NCBI GenBank assembly: GCA_009845505.1
Contig: VXZL01000031.1
Span: 1-14,551, forward strand
Direction of reading: 5' to 3'
Origin: Candidatus Poribacteria bacterium
GTDB lineage: Bacteria; Poribacteria; WGA-4E; WGA-3G
DNA: 14,551 bases
Below are positions 1-6,994 of the stretch, one piece after another. Positions within the stretch are counted from its first letter, which is position 1. Each line of letters opens with the position of its first letter. A model generated the notes under the pieces. The model was not told the origin of the DNA, did not search any database, and saw only the letters and a list, made by a program, of their open reading frames with translations. The position numbers were made by a program, and so were the translations under genes.

Positions 1-33
1 ACCTGCCGTGTATACCAATTCCACCACAGGGGC
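1..33 (-). tRNA. tRNA-Leu, 5' portion (truncated by window edge)
   Basis: Read on the minus strand from position 33, the sequence has the 5' layout of a tRNA: a 7-nt acceptor arm GCCCCTG, TG at tRNA positions 8-9, a D arm with stem GTG/CAC around the loop GAATTGGTATA, a G at position 26 and the 5' strand of an anticodon stem (GCAGG) followed by T. The GTGGAATTGGTA-type D arm is characteristic of bacterial tRNA-Leu (a class II tRNA). The anticodon, variable arm and 3' end lie outside the window, so the isoacceptor cannot be named and the acceptor pairing cannot be checked. The consensus promoter just upstream strongly supports a functional gene rather than a remnant. Confidence 0.85.
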
Positions 34-45
34 ATTCTGTGGTTA

Positions 46-74
46 ATTATATCTTATTCAGACCGCGATGTCAA
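46..74 (-). promoter_or_regulatory. Consensus sigma70 promoter for the tRNA-Leu gene
   Basis: On the minus strand TTGACA (74-69) and TATAAT (51-46) are separated by exactly 17 bp, matching the sigma70 consensus at all 12 hexamer positions. Transcription would start near 38-40, leaving a leader of about 6 nt before the mature tRNA 5' end at 33. Such strong promoters are usual for stable RNA genes. The rest of the gap (75-241) shows no comparable plus-strand promoter for the dehydrogenase gene. Confidence 0.9.
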
Positions 75-241
75 ATTTTTCTCAGGTTTTTAACGATTGC
101 TACTGAATCGTCGCGTTCTAATAGGTTCCCAATTGCTAAAGCCATCCATAACCTAAAGGCGGTTGGAATTAACCGAAAACCACCGTGAAACGAAGTGGAA
201 CGGTGACCAGATTTAATAGATTAAAAATTTTGGACAAAAAT

Positions 242-3178
242 ATGGATACCTCCACACCGGAAAACCTTGAACACCTACTATCCGATACGCTTGCTGGAGA
301 GGTTCGCTTCGACCTATACTCTAAAGCACTCTACAGTACAGACGCAAGTCTCTACCAGATACAACCGATAGGCGTTGTAATTCCAAAAGATAAGCAGGAC
401 GTTATCAAGACAGTGCAAATCGCGTCAGAACACAAGATTCCGATCCTTCCGCGCGGTGGAGGCACAAGCCTTGCTGGACAGAGCGTCGGTGAAGCAATCG
501 TGCTGGATATGTCCAAATACATGAATCAACTGCTTGAAGTGAACGTCGCTGAACGCTGGGCGCGGGTCCAACCCGGCATCGTTTTAGACGAGTTGAATCA
601 TAAACTGAAACCCCACGGTCTGATGTATGCCCCGGATGTCGCTACAAGCAGCCGGGCAAATGTCGGTGGAACTATCGGGAATAATTCCGCAGGTTCACAT
701 TCGCTTATCTACGGTAAAACCATCGATCATGTCATATCGCTCGACTTAATCCTCTCCAACGCTGACCAGATCACAACATTGCCCATATCACTCGAAGAAT
801 TAGAAATCAAGAAACAGGGAAACACATTAGAAGCAAATATCTATCGTGAACTCTGCCGAATATGTGCCGACAATGAAGCAGAAATCCGTAAACGGTATCC
901 GCGTATCTTGCGGCGTGTTGCAGGCTATAATCTCGACGAATTTATTCCGGATGCCGGTTCAAAAGAGGTCACCCCCTATCGCCGTGACGGATGCGATGAG
1001 AATCACCCGTTTAGCCTGACGAAAATTCTTGTCGGTTCTGAAGGAACACTCGCCACGACCGCTGAAGCAACGGTGAACCTTGTCCCGATTCCCAAACAGA
1101 CAGCACTATGTGTTGTTCATTTTGAATCGCTCGTCAACGCCATGGAAGCGATGCAACCCATCTTGGAATGTAACCCCACCGCTGTAGAACTTATAGACAA
1201 AACGATTCTCGATATGGCGCGTGGCTCATTAGAATTCTCACGGCTTACCACCTTCATACAAGGTGAACCCGCTGCACTCCTTGCTGTTGAATTTTACGGT
1301 GAAACACAGGCAGAATTGGACGCACAGCTGGATACACTCGAAAAGACGCTGAAAAGTACCGGGTTCGGTTATGCGTTCGTGCGATGTTTCACTGCTGAAG
1401 AAAAAGCACGCGTCTGGGAAACCCGAAAAGCCGGACTCGGGTTGCTAATGGGTATGAAAGGCGATGCCAAACCGGTCGGTTTCGTCGAAGACGCGGCAGT
1501 ACCGATAGAGAACTTGCCGGAATACGTCCGTCGATTTGATGAGATCGTCACAGCACACGATACAACCGCCGCTTACTATGCACATGCAAGCGTTGGGCTG
1601 TTGCATAACCGACCTATCGTCAACCTCAAATCCGAAACCGATATTCAGAAAATGCACGACATCGCTCGTGAAGTCCGAGATCTACTCATGGAATTGGATG
1701 GCGCGATGAGTGGAGAACACGGCGATGGACTCGTTCGGAGTGAGTGGATAGAGAGTATGTTCGGTCCGCAGATATATCAAGCACTCACTGAGGTGAAAAA
1801 AGCCTTTGATCCGGACGGCATTATGAACCCAGGTAAAATCGTTGACGCGCCACCGATGACAGAAAACCTCCGCTTCGGTTCGGACTATAGTACCATTAAA
1901 ATTGACACCTACTTCGATTTCTCCAGTCAAGACGGATTTGGTGGCGCGATTGAGATGTGCAACGGTGTCGGTGCCTGTAGGAAAACGCTCACGGGTACGA
2001 TGTGCCCCTCCTTCATTGGCACACGTGAAGAAGAGCACTCAACGCGGGGTCGCGCGAACGCGCTCCGCTCTATTATTTCAGGAGCATTGCCACACACAGA
2101 ACTCACCAATGAGCGGCTGCAAGAAGTTCTGGATTTATGCCTCGGATGCAAAGCATGCAAAACGGAATGTCCGTCTAACGTGGACATGGCGAAGATAAAG
2201 TATGAGGTACTTGCACACTATCATAAAGCAAACGGTTTACCGTTGCATCGACGGTTGTTCGGCGAAATCGGCGCACTCGCCCCCCTCGGCTCAATGTTTT
2301 CACCCCTCTCTAACTGGGCAGTCAATAATACACTTTCTAAATGGATCGCTGAGAAAATAATCGGCGTTGACCGACGGCGAGACATGCCTACCTTTGTCCG
2401 TCCAACCTATGAACAGTGGTTCCGAAAACGCCGCTCGCGACGAACATCGGATAAGAAAGTTGTCCTTTTTCCCGACACCTTTATGAACTATAGTGAACCT
2501 TCCATCGGCAAGGCTGCCGTAGAGGTGTTAGAAGCGTGCGGATTCGAGGTGCTCCTGCCCAAGAAGCGGTGCTGCGGCCGTCCACTCATCTCGGAGGGGA
2601 TGCTCGACCGGGCAATTGAGAATGCAAACTACAACATTAATGCCCTCCGCGTTTACGCTGATGAAGGGATTCCGATTATCGGATGTGAGCCGAGTTGTAC
2701 GTCTGCCCTCACAGACGATTACCTTGAGTTAATCGGCACACCTGCTGCGAAACGCGTTGCTGAAGCAACTTGTTCGTTTGAGGAATTCTTCGCACAACTG
2801 ACTCAAAACGGCGAATTACCGCTGGAATTTTCGACAGAACCGCGCGACATCCTTCTACACGGACATTGCCATCAGCGAGCCCTCGTTGGTATCCAGCCAA
2901 CTGTGAAGATGTTAAGTTTACCAGCAGAACACGACGTTACAGTGATTGATTCGAGCTGCTGTGGTATGGCGGGCGCATTCGGGTATGAGAAGGCACATTA
3001 CGAACTTTCCATGAAAATTGGTGAATTGCGACTCTTTGGTGCCGTTCGTGAGAAACCGTCAGGAAGTTTCACGCTCAGTGCTGCCGGTTTTTCCTGTAGG
3101 CATCAACTTGAGCACGCGACAGGGGTGAAACCGAAGCATCCGGTTGAAGTGTTACGTGAGACGCTAACGCAAACTTAA
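242..3178 (+). CDS. FAD-linked oxidase / Fe-S D-2-hydroxyacid dehydrogenase (YdiJ type)
   Basis: Membrane-associated or cytoplasmic flavoenzyme expected to oxidise a D-2-hydroxyacid (D-lactate or D-2-hydroxyglutarate) and pass electrons to quinone through Fe-S centres. Using ATG 242 (978 aa), an FAD-binding PCMH domain covers about residues 35-270 with RGGGTSLAGQS at 71-81, followed by the FAD-oxidase C-terminal domain to about 540 with GEHGDG at 491-496. A ferredoxin-like part has C573, C579, C588-P and then C633-x2-C636-x2-C639-x3-C643-P. Two CCG cysteine-rich segments follow (777-779 and 906-908), as in GlpC/GlcF subunits. This fused GlcD-GlcF order and the CNGxGxCRK motif match E. coli YdiJ (about 1018 aa), which has been linked to D-2-hydroxyglutarate oxidation; substrate here is inferred. 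A longer in-frame form could start at GTG 185; neither start has a good Shine-Dalgarno, and homology begins about 10 residues after the ATG. Confidence 0.9.
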   Translation: MDTSTPENLEHLLSDTLAGEVRFDLYSKALYSTDASLYQIQPIGVVIPKDKQDVIKTVQIASEHKIPILPRGGGTSLAGQSVGEAIVLDMSKYMNQLLEVNVAERWARVQPGIVLDELNHKLKPHGLMYAPDVATSSRANVGGTIGNNSAGSHSLIYGKTIDHVISLDLILSNADQITTLPISLEELEIKKQGNTLEANIYRELCRICADNEAEIRKRYPRILRRVAGYNLDEFIPDAGSKEVTPYRRDGCDENHPFSLTKILVGSEGTLATTAEATVNLVPIPKQTALCVVHFESLVNAMEAMQPILECNPTAVELIDKTILDMARGSLEFSRLTTFIQGEPAALLAVEFYGETQAELDAQLDTLEKTLKSTGFGYAFVRCFTAEEKARVWETRKAGLGLLMGMKGDAKPVGFVEDAAVPIENLPEYVRRFDEIVTAHDTTAAYYAHASVGLLHNRPIVNLKSETDIQKMHDIAREVRDLLMELDGAMSGEHGDGLVRSEWIESMFGPQIYQALTEVKKAFDPDGIMNPGKIVDAPPMTENLRFGSDYSTIKIDTYFDFSSQDGFGGAIEMCNGVGACRKTLTGTMCPSFIGTREEEHSTRGRANALRSIISGALPHTELTNERLQEVLDLCLGCKACKTECPSNVDMAKIKYEVLAHYHKANGLPLHRRLFGEIGALAPLGSMFSPLSNWAVNNTLSKWIAEKIIGVDRRRDMPTFVRPTYEQWFRKRRSRRTSDKKVVLFPDTFMNYSEPSIGKAAVEVLEACGFEVLLPKKRCCGRPLISEGMLDRAIENANYNINALRVYADEGIPIIGCEPSCTSALTDDYLELIGTPAAKRVAEATCSFEEFFAQLTQNGELPLEFSTEPRDILLHGHCHQRALVGIQPTVKMLSLPAEHDVTVIDSSCCGMAGAFGYEKAHYELSMKIGELRLFGAVREKPSGSFTLSAAGFSCRHQLEHATGVKPKHPVEVLRETLTQT

Positions 3179-3179
3179 A

Positions 3180-3271
3180 TTAGGACCTACGCAATCTCCT
3201 GGTAGGTGCGGTTTCCTAACCGCACCGATCGCGTGATAAATAGCGGAATCCCGTAATTTTGCGTAAATCCT
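3180..3271. repeat. MITE-like palindromic element with internal hairpin
   Basis: The segment starts 1 nt after the dehydrogenase stop codon. Its ends are imperfect terminal inverted repeats: 3182-3194 (AGGACCTACGCAA) against 3259-3271 (TTGCGTAAATCCT), 11 of 13 positions complementary. Inside lies a perfect hairpin: GGTGCGGTT (3205-3213), loop TCCT, AACCGCACC (3218-3226). No coding capacity. Related copies of the inner hairpin occur near 6906 and at 14501. There is no T-run after the hairpin, so it is not a classical intrinsic terminator, though it may act as a 3'-end structure. Non-autonomous element status is inferred. Confidence 0.6.
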
Positions 3272-3302
3272 GTTATAACGTTAAGCACCGGAGGAAGACA
3301 TA

Positions 3303-4733
3303 ATGTCTAAAATCTATCAACCGCTTGACGATTTTAAAATTGTTGAGTTGCCGGAGAAACAGTTGCCGTTTTGGAAGATTGCGGGCCCAGGGGCTATCTT
3401 AGTAGGTCTGTCTATTGGTGCCGGTGAGAGTGTGATTTGGCCCCTCATTGCCGCTGAGTACGGCGGCAGTATGATCTGGGCAGCCGGATTGGGGGTATTT
3501 CTCCAACTCTGGATTAACTTCGAGGTAGGACGTTGGACAATCGCAACGGGTGAGACGGTATATACAGGTTACAGCCGCATCTGGCGCGGTTTTGGTCCAT
3601 TGTTCATTCTCCTCACTGTCGTGGGTTGGATAGCACCGGGATGGGCGCGGACATCAGGGCTTGCTCTCAAAGCACTCATACTTGGACCCGGCGGTTGGGG
3701 CTCCGATACCTTTTGGACAATCGTGACGTTTGCAGGCGTTGCACTCATCCTTTTCGGACCGAAGATGGTTTACCAATCCCTCGAACGGACTGTCGAAGTA
3801 CTTGTCGGTATTGTAACGATTGGGTTAATTCTGGTCGCCCTCGCTGTCGGCTCAATGGATACATGGAAGGAACTCGGTGCCGGTTTGGTAAATGTTGGGT
3901 ACATCGATCCAGGCATATCCGTGAAAAAACTATTTAGCGCATTAGTCTTCGCGGGTGCAGGTGGAACTGCAAATCTTTTCTATACGTTCTATCTACGCGA
4001 TAAAAATATAGGCATGGGTGCACAGCTACCAGGGCTACAGAACCCCCTTCGGGGCAGGAGCGAAAAGGTCCCCGCAACAGGATTTCTCTTTGAAGCAACC
4101 GAGGAAAATCGAAAACGCTTCACGGCATGGTGGCAATATGTGAAAAACGACCAGATACTCTTCTTTTGGGCACTCAATACCTTCACAATTATGCTCTTTA
4201 TTTTTGGCGCGCTCTCGGTTCTACATCCGCAAGGGATTGTCCCCGAACAGGGAAGACTTATTTATGATGAAGCACAAATATTAGGGGAAATCTGGGGAGT
4301 CGCAGGTCAGAAGATATTCTTATTAGTTGGGGTTGCAACACTTTTTGGAACACAACTCGCACTGGTTGATGGCGTGTCGCGCTCGATTTCTGATATTATC
4401 TACACCAACTTTCAAGGTGCGCAAAAACGGGATTTGAGTTGGTGGTATCTCCTCATTGCTGGCATCTGGATCGTCGGCGGATGCGTCATAACCTTTGTGA
4501 TGGAGCAGTTGAAGGTCAGTGAATTAGGATTTCTCTTTAATGCGGCATACATGGGCGGCTTCGCTATGGCACTTTATGTGCCGCTTACACTCTATATGAA
4601 CTACCGCTTCCTACCTGACTTCGCAAAACCGAAACGACTCTCTACTTTTATGATGCTTATCGCCTCATGTGTCTATATCGGCTTTGCGATTTCAAGTATC
4701 TTATGGGAAATTAAGCAATTGATCGGAGGATAG
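3303..4733 (+). CDS. Divergent Nramp-family-like membrane transporter
   Basis: 476-aa polytopic inner-membrane protein with about 11-12 hydrophobic segments spread along its length, typical of the Nramp (NRAMP/MntH) branch of the LeuT fold. The N-terminal GPGAI (28-32) leading into SIGAGES (37-43) aligns with the first helix of Nramp proteins. The metal-binding signature DPGN is replaced there by G39-A40-G41-E42, and the sixth-helix MPH signature is replaced by T222-A223-N224 in the segment AGAGGTANLFYTF. These residues bind Mn/Fe in true MntH, so metal transport is doubtful; a different solute or ion is possible. There is a hydrophilic insert near residues 228-280. The start is well set by GGAGG at 3290-3294, 8 nt before ATG. 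The stop is 2 nt before the next ATG, implying co-translation with the PhyH gene. Confidence 0.75.
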   Translation: MSKIYQPLDDFKIVELPEKQLPFWKIAGPGAILVGLSIGAGESVIWPLIAAEYGGSMIWAAGLGVFLQLWINFEVGRWTIATGETVYTGYSRIWRGFGPLFILLTVVGWIAPGWARTSGLALKALILGPGGWGSDTFWTIVTFAGVALILFGPKMVYQSLERTVEVLVGIVTIGLILVALAVGSMDTWKELGAGLVNVGYIDPGISVKKLFSALVFAGAGGTANLFYTFYLRDKNIGMGAQLPGLQNPLRGRSEKVPATGFLFEATEENRKRFTAWWQYVKNDQILFFWALNTFTIMLFIFGALSVLHPQGIVPEQGRLIYDEAQILGEIWGVAGQKIFLLVGVATLFGTQLALVDGVSRSISDIIYTNFQGAQKRDLSWWYLLIAGIWIVGGCVITFVMEQLKVSELGFLFNAAYMGGFAMALYVPLTLYMNYRFLPDFAKPKRLSTFMMLIASCVYIGFAISSILWEIKQLIGG

Positions 4734-4735
4734 AA

Positions 4736-5557
4736 ATGCATAAGAATGGACAAAAAGCCTTTTTTGAGAAAGAAGGCTATCTTGTTGTCGAAAATTTGCT
4801 GTCAGCAGCAGAAATTGAGACCTGTCAAGCAGAAATTCACCGGTTGCATCAGTTCGCTGCAGGGCAAGAATCCGACACAGAAAAGGAACGGGCGGATATA
4901 GCACGCCGGCACGTCCAACATGAACCATTCGCCAAGAACGAAACGCAAGGGGATCGGTTACCGGTGCTGCGGAAAGCGGAAAATACACGACAGTACTCCG
5001 ATGTGTTTCGCGATCTCGCGCAGCATCCGAAACTGATCGCTGTCGTCCAAGAACTCATTGGTGAAGAAGACCTGTTACTCTTTAGAAGTACACTGATGTT
5101 TAAACCTGCGTTTCATGGATCTTCGCACGGGCTGCATCAGGATTCGGCATACTGGCCGATGGAGCCGCCGAACCTTGTTACTGTCAGCATTGCACTCAAC
5201 GATGCTACACCGGAAAACGGGTGTTTCAAGGTAATCCCAAAAAGTCATCTATGGGGTATGCAGTCTTGGGGACACATCGCCCGGGAACAAGACGCTGAAC
5301 TTACTGAACGGAAAGAGGTTGCAGAACAACAAATGGACGTTCCCCTTTCCGCAGGAAGTGCCTTGTTCTTTCATAGTTTGATGGTACACGGCTCGGGTCC
5401 AAATACCACGCCACATCCTCGGAATACGGCGTTATACGCCTACTTTTCGCCGCAGGTCCGGTATGTCCCACAAGGTGGAAAACCCGCCGAGAAGACATTT
5501 CCGGTTGTTGCCGGACTCGGTGGAAAAACAGAACTCACGCTTGTTGCACAAACATAG
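4736..5557 (+). CDS. Phytanoyl-CoA dioxygenase (PhyH) family protein
   Basis: 273-aa non-haem Fe(II)/2-oxoglutarate-dependent oxygenase of the PhyH family, predicted cytoplasmic. The iron facial triad is visible: H134-x-D136 in HGLHQDSAYWP and the distal H218 in MVHGSGPN; R229 eleven residues later is the expected 2-oxoglutarate carboxylate ligand. A segment at 161-174, ENGCFKVIPKSHLW, is the conserved PhyH turn before the distal histidine. Length is ordinary for bacterial PhyH proteins, which hydroxylate varied small substrates, so the substrate is unknown. GGAGGA (4725-4730) lies inside the end of the transporter gene, 5 nt before ATG, so the two are translationally linked and the oxygenase may act on something the carrier moves. 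Confidence 0.88.
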   Translation: MHKNGQKAFFEKEGYLVVENLLSAAEIETCQAEIHRLHQFAAGQESDTEKERADIARRHVQHEPFAKNETQGDRLPVLRKAENTRQYSDVFRDLAQHPKLIAVVQELIGEEDLLLFRSTLMFKPAFHGSSHGLHQDSAYWPMEPPNLVTVSIALNDATPENGCFKVIPKSHLWGMQSWGHIAREQDAELTERKEVAEQQMDVPLSAGSALFFHSLMVHGSGPNTTPHPRNTALYAYFSPQVRYVPQGGKPAEKTFPVVAGLGGKTELTLVAQT

Positions 5558-5597
5558 ACACGCTTCATATTTTACGGAGGGCTACACTGCTATTACT

Positions 5598-6530
5598 ATG
5601 GACGAAATTACCAAAGACCTTTCGGAAGAAGACAAGAGCCAGATGCCTGTTGTTAGAAAACCTGGCAGTATGGAAGCCGTGCCAATCAAATCTAATGTCC
5701 CTGCTGTTTATGAAGAACAGAAAGTTACTTCCGAAAAAAAAGGGATCTTCGGAAAGTCGGGGCGAAAGTCGATATTGTCTCGTGGACAACTTGTACAGTT
5801 ACTTCAGGAGAACATTCAGACATTTCCTGACCACGAAAGACAATTTCTACGCGCAATCTTCGATTTGAACACCTTAACAGCACAAGAAATGATGGTCCCG
5901 TTATCAGAGATAGTACCACTGACAGTCGGATCGCCATGTACTGAGATTCTGACCTACTGTCGTCTTTCCAACTATCGTTACATACCTGTTTATAATGAGC
6001 GCGTTGACTGGCTAATTGGCACAGTTGATGCCATGGAAGTCGCTACAAGCGAACAATACGATCAAGATTTAACCATCTTCGTCAGAGAGGTGAGCTATGT
6101 CCCCGCGCTGAAACCTGCTTTGGACTTACTAAATGAGCTGCGGCAATCCGAGATCCCTGTAGCAATCGTGGTCAACGAACACGGCAGTTGTATAGGGATC
6201 GTAGAACTAATAGATATTTTGGAAAAAATTATTGGCGAAATAGCAACGAACCGGAAACGGGAGATACCTCGCATAGATCAATTCGGGGAAAGTGAATGGC
6301 GGATTGACGCGCGCGTCCTAATTTCTGAGGTCAACACAGCGTTAAATACCAACTTGCCCACAGATCGGTGTGATACTATCGGGGGCTTCATTCTCATGGT
6401 GACCGGACGGTTGCCACAAACAGGCGAAAAAATTGAATATGAAGACCTCGAATTTAACGTAAGCGAAGTCTTCAAATACCGAATTTCTGAGATGCAAGTG
6501 CTGAAAAAAACGGATAGACAAACTCAGTAG
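5598..6530 (+). CDS. CorC/HlyC-like CBS-pair protein (soluble, no CNNM membrane domain)
   Basis: 310-aa protein with two CBS domains (about 98-155 and 163-217) followed by a CorC_HlyC (transporter-associated) domain at about 228-303, the order found in the soluble Mg/Co efflux protein CorC of E. coli. Diagnostic stretches are EMMVPLSEIVPL at the start of CBS1, NEHGSCIGIVELIDILEKII in CBS2 and DTIGGFILMVTGRLPQTGEKI in the last domain. CBS pairs usually sense adenine nucleotides; a role in divalent cation homeostasis is inferred from the family. The N-terminal 60 residues are charged and unrecognised. There is no DUF21/CNNM membrane domain. An open frame extends back to ATG 5463 but would overlap the PhyH gene. 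The GGAGG at 5576-5580 is about 17 nt from ATG 5598, unusually far; the in-frame ATT at 5592 would be better spaced. Confidence 0.85.
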   Translation: MDEITKDLSEEDKSQMPVVRKPGSMEAVPIKSNVPAVYEEQKVTSEKKGIFGKSGRKSILSRGQLVQLLQENIQTFPDHERQFLRAIFDLNTLTAQEMMVPLSEIVPLTVGSPCTEILTYCRLSNYRYIPVYNERVDWLIGTVDAMEVATSEQYDQDLTIFVREVSYVPALKPALDLLNELRQSEIPVAIVVNEHGSCIGIVELIDILEKIIGEIATNRKREIPRIDQFGESEWRIDARVLISEVNTALNTNLPTDRCDTIGGFILMVTGRLPQTGEKIEYEDLEFNVSEVFKYRISEMQVLKKTDRQTQ

Positions 6531-6607
6531 TGATATACACGATTTTGTGGGGTGAGGCACCCTGCAAAAAATGGCTAACCCTTACAGAAAAAAGTAAAAG
6601 AACAATC

Positions 6608-6742
6608 ATGAAACTGAAACGTTCGCGGCACCACATTTTTAAAAGAGCTCGTATTCGGGGACTAATTGTGTGGTACCTCATTCTCCTTGGAGCTATCCTT
6701 GTCCTTGTCTGGAAAATGCCAGCAATTGTTGCCCGCTTATAA
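6608..6742 (+). CDS. Small single-pass membrane protein, unknown function
   Basis: Predicted 44-aa protein from ATG 6608: a strongly basic N-terminus (KLKRSRHHIFKRARIRG) followed by one hydrophobic helix (LIVWYLILLGAILVLVW) and a short tail. By the positive-inside rule the N-terminus faces the cytoplasm. I do not recognise the family. The frame is open back to GTG 6530, which overlaps the last base of the CorC-like gene's stop codon and would add 26 residues. Just upstream, ATG 6571 opens an 8-codon reading frame (MANPYRKK, stop at 6595-6597) in another frame that leads directly into this one. Shine-Dalgarno support is weak for all starts. A real gene is likely because the basic-helix design and the position between two genes are not random-looking, but evidence is limited. 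Confidence 0.5.
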   Translation: MKLKRSRHHIFKRARIRGLIVWYLILLGAILVLVWKMPAIVARL

Positions 6743-6880
6743 AATAGGGCAAAAGGATGCGTGTTCCGTATTTTTTGTCAAACTCACGATAACCCGTTTT
6801 TCTGATAGAATTTTTGGACAAAAAAACAGCCTATAACGTTTTTTACTTGATTTAGTTACGTTTGTATGGTATTGTTGCGA

Positions 6881-6925
6881 TTAGGACTTAGGCACTTCAT
6901 CGGTAGGTGCTGTTCCAACCGTACT
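6881..6925. repeat. Degenerate copy of the GGTGCGGTT hairpin element
   Basis: TTAGGACTTAGGCAC at 6881-6895 matches the left end of the 3180 element at 13 of 15 positions. The hairpin arms follow at 6906-6914 (GGTGCTGTT) and 6917-6925 (AACCGTACT), where 8 of 9 positions still pair if two G-T wobbles are allowed. No clear right-hand terminal repeat is seen. It lies in the 252-bp gap (6743-6994), about 70 nt before the M23 peptidase start. The remainder of this gap is A/T-rich with no other gene or convincing promoter. Confidence 0.55.
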
Positions 6926-6994
6926 GAGCCACTACGGATCCATCCGTTGATCATACGCAAATAGTTTTCCCGAAGCCTAAAGGAGGAGTGTTAG

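Noticed and set aside
24..42. CCACAG/CTGTGG hairpin near the left edge
   Set aside because: Half of it is the tRNA acceptor and positions 8-9 region; the pairing is probably coincidental.
95..125. Plus-strand promoter for the dehydrogenase (TTGCTA with TCTAAT-like -10)
   Set aside because: Spacing and hexamer matches are too poor to support.
3205..3226. Intrinsic terminator of the dehydrogenase gene
   Set aside because: Strong hairpin but no T-run follows, and the same hairpin recurs elsewhere as a repeat.
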